Part shown: positions 58,468 to 64,000 of the stretch, one piece after another
Position numbering within the stretch: position 1 is the first letter of the stretch
How the letters are laid out: each line of letters opens with the position of its first letter
Assembly: GCA_963971305.1 (NCBI GenBank)
Contig: OZ020313.1
Span: 21,215,260-21,279,259, forward strand
Reading direction: 5' to 3'
Source of the DNA: Arcuatula senhousia
Lineage: Eukaryota > Mollusca > Bivalvia > Mytilida > Mytilidae
DNA length: 64,000 nucleotides
Made by a program: the position numbers and the translations under genes
The notes under the pieces: generated by a model
What the model saw: only the letters and a program-made list of their open reading frames with translations
What the model was told of the DNA's origin: nothing
The model's database searches: none

Positions 58468-59418
58468 CTAATAAAAAGCTACACCGGGCGCAGCATGATA
58501 CGATCGCAACAAGTTGAACCCTGTACATTGGAGGCCCAATATGGATGGTCTATTGCTTTGGTCACATGCAGCCCATGGTGGACTTACAAAGCTTTTTGAC
58601 ACATGCATCATGTGGTGGATTTTAAAATGCATATTTGACAAATATAGATTTACATTAACATTTAATAGAAAAAATCTTATTTCTATATTCATTGACATTT
58701 TTGACACGATTTGGCCCCTTTTGGATTTTTTTTTTTTAAATAGTAAGGACCACAAATGCAATAAAAAGCTTCCATAAGTGGATATACATGTAATCATAAT
58801 ATTTAAACTTCATAACAATTGGCTGGACCACTACAGCAAAATTCATTTGCCTTGGCCAACTTTTAAAAATGGCGTTTTTTGCCGCTTCGACCCCTAACAT
58901 CTCAAAAACAGTAAGAGATATTGCAAATCGGATGGAAAAACGCAGGCAGGGATTTTCACAAGGATTCCAATGAAAAAAAGAATTTTAAAATCGGACCGCA
59001 AATAAAAAAGTTGATTATTTGGGCGTGTCCCGTCTTTGGTCCCCTGTAGCAATGTAATGGTACAATGTACATAAAAACCATTTACATATTTTGTTGACAG
59101 AATTTAATGAGGAATTCAATAAAAAAAGAATTTTTAAAATCAAATGACTAATAAACATTCTACAACAGTTTTGTCAATACACCGGTTTTAGCCCTTTTTT
59201 CTAAAACGGTAGGGGCCACCAATCCCAAATACAATAGGAGCCTTTCTCTAGTGGTTACTAACATCATATAAAAATTTCATAACAATTGGTCAATATTTAC
59301 TTAGGTTATCGCACGGAAACCAAATGTCCCCAGACGAGGACAACAACGCCAACAACAACGACAACGACGACATGGCCATAACATCATACGCTCGCAAAAA
59401 TTTTGCAGTCATATAAAA
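58468..59418 (+). mobile_element. F4 repeat inserted in F1
   Basis: Starts AATAAAAAGCTACACCGGGC and GATACGATCGCAACAAG; ends acaacgacaacgacgaca, gccataacatcatacg, a decayed hairpin and CATATAAAAA. The host F1 sequence (aagataaagtc... | ctgtgaaaaggatcaatttt) continues on both sides. Confidence 0.82.
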
Positions 59419-60226
59419 ACTGTGAAAAGGATCAATTTTGATGGTTAAGGGGAAATAACTCCTATAAGGAGTCCTCCCACAACTTTGACTCTATAGAGAG
59501 CTTTGTAGAGCTTTTGATGCTAGTTTTAGTAACAGTGACCATGTTGGTTGGTCGACATTCACAATTTTCACAAACTTGGTAGAGGACATCCTAAAGATCA
59601 AGTGTACAAAGTTTCAAAGCAATCCCACTAGTGGTTTCAGAGAAGAAGATTTTTAAAAATCAGTTAAAATTGATAGAAAAATCAGTTAAAGGGAGATAAC
59701 TCTTTAACTGTTGATCTGACAATTTTGACCCTGGAATCATTTTTGTAGATCTCAATGAGCTGAACAATTTGGCAATGCTAACTTTTCCTCTAGCACTTAT
59801 ACAGTTTTCAAGATAAAGTCCCAAAACTGTGAAAATGGTCAATTTTGATGATTAAGGGGAAATAACTCCTGTAACCAGTCGTCCCACAACTTAGACTAAA
59901 GGAGAGTTTTGTAGAGCTTTTGATGCTGAAGAAGAATGGTTACTTCAGATTTTTTCTATCTCTTATACTTTTTGAGCTATAAGCCAAAAACTATGGTCTG
60001 ACCCTCCTGTTCTATTTTTAGTAAGGGCGGCCATGTTGGTTGGGCGACATTCACAAATTTCACAAACTTGGTAGAGGACATCCTAAAGATCAAGTGTACA
60101 AAGTTTCAAAGCAATCAGATCAGTGGTTTCAGAGAAGAAGATGTTTGAAGAAAAGTTAACGAACGGACAGACGACGGACGCTTAGCGATGACAATAGCTC
60201 ACATGACCCTTCAGGTCAGGTGAGCT

Positions 60227-60434
60227 AAAAAGTCGCTTTTTGGGTCCTGTTTGGCCCCTAATTTTTAAATAAAATTAAAATATGATCCTAAAAAGGAAGT
60301 TCACATCTTCAATATACATGTTCATATATCTGTAATCACCATACAAAATTGCAGAAATATCTGGTGTCTGATTTTGCATATTCAGATTACACAAGACTAA
60401 GGCACCCCTATAACGTGACGGACAGACAGACTAA
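60227..60434. other. Short stretch of F4-like or unknown repeat sequence
   Basis: ttttgggtcctgtttggcccctaat resembles F4 interior; ends cctataacgtgacggacagacagac, a microsatellite tail lacking a hairpin. Confidence 0.4.
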
Positions 60435-60792
60435 CAAGAGAGCCTGATTCCTTGACCTACTTTTGCCTTCAGAAACACAGGTAAAAACATGAACTTTAGA
60501 TATCAGGGAAATTGCAGCCATCTCCAAGGGCCATGCTCATTGAACCCCATACTTCAGGGACCAATATGAACCCTGTATTTCTCTTTGACACATGTGGTCA
60601 AATTTGCAGACCAAAATGAAACATAAACTTGATATGTAACTCATCATACTTGACTCACATACAAAATGTCAGCCCAATATCTGCAAGCCTTTGGAAAAAG
60701 TGTGAAATAATGTTACGAACTGACAGACGCACGGAGAGAACGACAGACAAAGTGATTACAATAGGGCCACCACCACTTTGTGGCGGGGCCCT
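60435..60792 (+). mobile_element. F3 repeat (CAAGAGAGCCTG ... GGGGCCCT), 358 bp
   Basis: CAAGAGAGCCTGATTCC start after actaa; gacagacgcacggagagaac tract; terminal hairpin AGGGCC (60763-60768) with GGCCCT (60787-60792), followed by AA. Same plan as F1/F2 at reduced size. Confidence 0.7.
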
Positions 60793-60859
60793 AATGATTT
60801 GAACTCAAATAGACATGATAGATGGATAGCATGAATATACTCTATTACTTTTAACTCAC

Positions 60860-61071
60860 ATAAAAATTCCATTTTTTTGTTGCTGGCCAATCAATCTGAT
60901 CGTTCACAATAACACATGGTTTATACTGTTTCTCATACTTTTCTCTGAAGTCTTCAAGACTGACAAATCTAGAATCTATTCTGTCTACATTGTCATGCAC
61001 TGTATGTAATCCACAATCAAAGTTCTGTGCATAGTTAAACTTTTCCCATCCATTTATTTCTGATTCTAATT
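60860..61071 (-). CDS. JMJD6: JMJD6 internal exon (N-terminal region), partial gene
   Basis: 212 bp between acceptor TTATTACAG| and donor TTTTTAT|GTGAGT. Two bases complete a codon from exon 1, then 70 codons follow without a stop. The text includes DNVDRIDSRFVSLEDFREKY, EKQYKPCVIVND and ATKKWNFY; human JMJD6 has [33 protein letters not shown] and EKWTLE at the same place. The last codon joins in phase to RLAKKYRNQ of the exon at 36709-36861, 24 kb away. Exon 1, with the lysine-rich N-terminus, is not found in the remaining 2.9 kb to the right. Confidence 0.95.
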
Positions 61072-61275
61072 CTGTAATAAAAACTAGTCATTTATTACAA
61101 ATGTACATTGTACAAATTGATGATTTCCAAATTCTTTAATTATTACAATGCATGACCAGCTTACATTTACTAACTTCAGTTTTTTATTGTACAGAGTTGG
61201 TTCTTCAGTAAACTCTAAAGCTGAAAGACAAATCTAAGAGTTGACAAGAGAAACAAGCAGGTTAGGTACAAACAA

Positions 61276-61680
61276 GTATCCCCGTGCTTGAGGTGTATGC
61301 TCTTATATATTTTAATGATGGTATACTTGTACACGAGATAGCTTTCATGTTTTGTTCTACCTCATAAATTTTACTATCTACACTTTTTTTAAATTGCCTT
61401 TTCTTTAATGTTGGTTGTGTCGCGTACACTTATTCCACATCTCTTTATCGTCTATTTTTTGCAGAGTTTGTCTCATGTGCTGTGTGGATGCAGTCAAACG
61501 TATCCCCGTGCTTGAGGTGTATGCTCTTATATATTTTAATGATGGTATACTTGTACACGAGATAGCTTTCATGTTTTGTTCTACCTCATAAATTTTACTA
61601 TTTACACTTTTTTTAAATTGCCGTTTCTTTAATGTTGGTTGTGTCGCGTACACTTATTCCACATCTCTTTATCGTCTATT
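61276..61680 (-). repeat. Direct duplication of a coding-like segment (two units of about 180 bp)
   Basis: gtatccccgtgcttgaggtg starts at 61276 and 61500 (period 224, 45-bp spacer), with few differences. On the minus strand both units read SKIYEVEQNMKAISCTSIPS and IDDKEMWNKCTRHNQH without stops. I do not recognise the protein; a mobile-element fragment is likely. Confidence 0.6.
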
Positions 61681-61803
61681 GAATGTCTAGAAAGGATCAT
61701 ATAAAATTTATGATACATCCATTTGCCAACTGTTTCAGTTGATCTGAGTGTGATGCTGCATTTGTCCTCTTCATGGTGATGTCAGCATTACTTGTATTGA
61801 AAT

Positions 61804-62895
61804 ATAAACTGTTAACACAGAGACATGTCTTGCCTGTCGCAACTGGACACAGTATAAAATGATGTTAAAATCCTCCTTAAACTGATCTTAACTGATGCTT
61901 AAGCAGCTGCATACAAAATATAAATGGTGAACCATAACTGCTTTATATAAAACACTCATGACATAAGTAAGAAGTAAAAAAGTGTAAAATCTCAAAGTCA
62001 GTAGACTGTGACTGCAGGATCATACAGATAAAGTACTTTTGAAATTGATCTGTACTGATGCTTATGTAAGTGCATACCCAATATCAATGATGTACCATAA
62101 CTGCTTCATGTTAAACAGACGTAAGAAAAAAGGTTAACCTCTGCCAAATTGGTGTAAAATTTCAAAGTCAGTAGACCGTGACTGCAGGAGCATACAGGTG
62201 AAATCCTTTTAAAACTGATCTGTACTGATGCTTAAGCAGCTGCATACAAAATATAAATGGTGAACCATAACTGCTTTATATAAAACACTCATGACATAAT
62301 CAAAAAGTAAAAAAGTGTAAAATCTCAAAGTCAGTAGACTGTGAATGCAGGATCATACAGATAAAGTACTTTTGAAATTGATCTGTACTGATGCTTATGC
62401 AAGTGCATACCCAATATAAATGATGTACCATAACTGCTTCATGTTAAACAGACGTAAGAAAAAAGGTTAACCTCTGCCAAATTGGTGTAAAATTTCAAAG
62501 TCAGTAGACCGTGACTGCAGGAGCATACAGGTGAAATCCTTTTAAAACTGATCTGTAATGATGCTGATGCAACTGCATACCAAATATCAATGGTGTAACA
62601 TAACTGCTTCATGTTAAACAGACTTAAGAAAAAAGGTTAACCTCGGCCAAATCAGTGTAAAATTTCAAAGTCAGTAGACCGTGACTGCAGGAGCATACAG
62701 GTGAAATCCTTTTAAAACTGATCTGTACTGATGCTGATGCAACTGCATACCAAATATCAATGGTGTAACATAACTATTTCACACAAAACAGACTTAAACA
62801 AAAACTTTTACCAATTGTGGATGCCGCCGCCGTCGCAGCCGTCGCAGGAATCACCATACCTAAGTCTCGCCGAATGTCGCAGGCGAGACAAAAAA
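61804..62895 (+). mobile_element. F5 repeat, full-length
   Basis: Starts ataaactgttaacacagaga and ATGTCTTGCCTGTCGCAACTGG; six tandem units of about 165-180 bp (aagtcagtagaccgtgactgc); GC-rich tail gccgccgccgtcgcagccgt; terminal hairpin GTCTCGCC (62864-62871) with GGCGAGAC (62882-62889), then six A. The related 5' end at 25795 has GTCTCGCC, equal to the 3' arm. Confidence 0.85.
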
Positions 62896-63347
62896 TACAT
62901 TGATGAAAAAAATTGTTACAATGTTTTGAAAAAAATTCAAAAGTTTTTCTTTTAATATCAGCAACCGGTAGTAAAATTCAAAATTATGTCAGATGAAATG
63001 ATTCGTGATTGTTTCAATTAGTTTGTGACAGTTTGTTGTACTAAGATGATCACCTCTTTATCTATATTGTGTCTCACAACTATGTTGTGTTTTGTGTTAC
63101 TAGACCCTAAGATTGCAATGGAAGAGGGAAGTTTGGTGCCATAAAACCTGGTTCAATCCACCATTTCTTTTGAAATGCCTGTACCAAGTCATGACCATTG
63201 GCGATCTTCAATTTTGCTGGTATGTCTTTGCCTTGTTTTGTCTTTTGTTCTTGGATATATGAGATTGATCATCCCAGTTTGGTAATTTTGTTGTTACCTT
63301 TAATTATTAGCTGTTCAAAAACATGTCAGAACACTTGAAATATTTAA
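62896..63347. other. Unannotated stretch
   Basis: No exon, repeat boundary or RNA gene recognised; gagattgatcatcccagttt near 63261 resembles gggattgatcatcacagttc near 22750, a possible further dispersed repeat. Confidence 0.4.
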
Positions 63348-63552
63348 CAAGAGGCTCCCAGGAGCCTGAATTACTCAGGTCTTTAAGCTATAAGTGTCTC
63401 TTGTACTTAGCTATTTGTAACTCTTCCATAATAAGGGGTTATCTGACAACTTTGACCTAATGGAAATTTTTGAAGAGCTTAATGAGCTTAAGGTTTAAGC
63501 AAGCTACAGCTTTTCCCTATCAGCAACACATTTCAATCTAATCTATAAGCCA
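63348..63552 (+). mobile_element. F1 repeat 5' part, cut by F4
   Basis: CAAGAGGCTCCCAGGAGCC start, one internal unit, then interrupted at about 63553 by F4. Confidence 0.75.
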
Positions 63553-63799
63553 ATAAAAAGCTAGGCCAAGTGCAGCATGATAAGACCGCAAAATGTTGAA
63601 CCCTGTACATTTGCGAACCTATATGGATAGTCAAATGCTTTGAATACATGCAGCCCATGGTGGACTCCCAAAGCTTTTTGACACACACCTTCCTTGATGG
63701 ACTTTCAATGCATATTTGAATATTTTTATACATTTATTCCAACCTTTATGGAAAACTCATATGACGCTTTTGGCCCCTTTGATCCCTAATTTCCAAAAA
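63553..63799 (+). mobile_element. F4 repeat 5' part, cut by F1
   Basis: AATAAAAAGCTAGGCCAAGTG start and GATAAGACCGCAAAATG; interrupted at 63800 by another F1 copy. The rest lies beyond the window if present. Confidence 0.7.
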
Positions 63800-64000
63800 C
63801 TAGAGGCTCCCAGGAGCCTGAATCGCTCACCTGGTCCTTAAGGCATAATGGTCTCTTCTTTAATGGGTCAAGTCCCAACTTAGATACAACGGAGACTTTC
63901 CTGAGGCTAAATGAGCTGATCATTAAAGCAAGCCCCACCTTTTCTCTATCTGCAATAGTTTTCATTCAATAGGGCAAAAAACATGAAAAAAACGCTATTT
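63800..64000 (+). mobile_element. F1 repeat, runs off the window
   Basis: CTAGAGGCTCCCAGGAGCC start with ATCGCTCACCTGG and the first internal unit. Confidence 0.8.

Larger units (their letters stand above)
52335..60226 (+). mobile_element. F1 repeat, outermost of a four-level nest
   Basis: Starts CTAGAGGCTCCC (52335) and ends TGACCC-TTC-AGGTCA, GGTGAGCT (60226). Inside are an F2 copy (52596-58403), in which lies an F1 copy (53750-58289), in which lies another F1 copy (54657-56686); an F4 copy (58468-59418) interrupts its right part. The split sequence at the F2 site (gatctta|ataagctgaac) aligns base for base with gatctcaatgagctaaac in relatives. Confidence 0.8.
36862..60859 (-). other. JMJD6: Large repeat-filled JMJD6 intron (24.0 kb)
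   Basis: The flanking exons are phase 0 at this junction and have normal splice signals (donor TTTTTAT|GTGAGT at 60859, acceptor at 36862). Almost all of the interval is made of repeat families F1-F4 and F7, minisatellites and MITEs annotated separately. No other exon is recognised inside. Confidence 0.85.

Noticed and set aside
61072..64000. JMJD6 exon 1 with its lysine-rich N-terminus
   Set aside because: No matching minus-strand reading with a donor of the right phase was found.

Overview
The window looks like repeat-choked nuclear DNA of an invertebrate, most likely a bivalve mollusc and probably a mussel-like (Mytilus-type) genome. The sequence itself shows AT-rich, intron-type DNA, a DIRS-type tyrosine-recombinase retrotransposon, many nested short element families, and one host gene split into small exons with normal GT-AG splice sites. 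The mussel assignment rests on my recognition of the repeat families (the ones beginning CAAGAGGCTCCCAGGAGCC and ending GGTGAGCTAAAA) and is inference. There is no sign of a bacterial, plasmid or viral genome, and I recognise no rRNA, tRNA or CRISPR array. || Host gene: three consecutive internal exons of JMJD6 (JmjC-domain arginine demethylase / lysyl hydroxylase) lie on the minus strand at 60860-61071, 36709-36861 and 35072-35172, in that transcriptional order and in matching phase. The first intron between them is about 24 kb and is almost entirely nested repeats. Exon 1 (right of the window) and the exons carrying the iron ligands (left of 35072) are not visible. || Layout, left to right: 1-1430, pieces of dispersed repeats with a TA-flanked MITE; 1821-14337, one degenerate DIRS element with inverted terminal repeats, a 27-nt right-end extension and an internal complementary region, interrupted by a 5.2-kb DNA transposon with CACGGTG ends and a 5-bp duplication (Transib-like), by a 1.04-kb repeat and by a tandem 364-bp repeat; 14654-22674, an 8-kb TA-flanked foldback-like element whose ends are inverted CCATGG/GGAATTCC arrays and which carries a gene with an RNase H1-N/viroplasmin-like domain plus a truncated PHD-like finger, and a 1.8-kb segmental duplication; 22676-34551, deep nests of repeat families with Tc1/mariner-like and Harbinger-like MITEs; 34552-38126, JMJD6 exons; 38127-60226, the big intron, with minisatellites, a row of palindromic nuclear-receptor-type sites, 166-bp and 165-bp arrays (the latter with a 495-bp higher-order period) and a four-level nest at 52335-60226; 60435-64000, JMJD6 exon and more repeats. 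|| Unifying observation: at least seven repeat families share one plan. The 5' end (often CAAGA) carries a short subterminal copy of the 3' hairpin arm, followed by internal tandem arrays of about 120-330 bp, a GACG/GACA microsatellite, a terminal hairpin and then an A-run. Neighbouring uninterrupted copies serve as empty sites and show insertion into A-runs with at most a 2-bp AA duplication. The plan resembles Helentron-associated elements (HINEs); that label is inference. Family names F1-F7 used below are mine.
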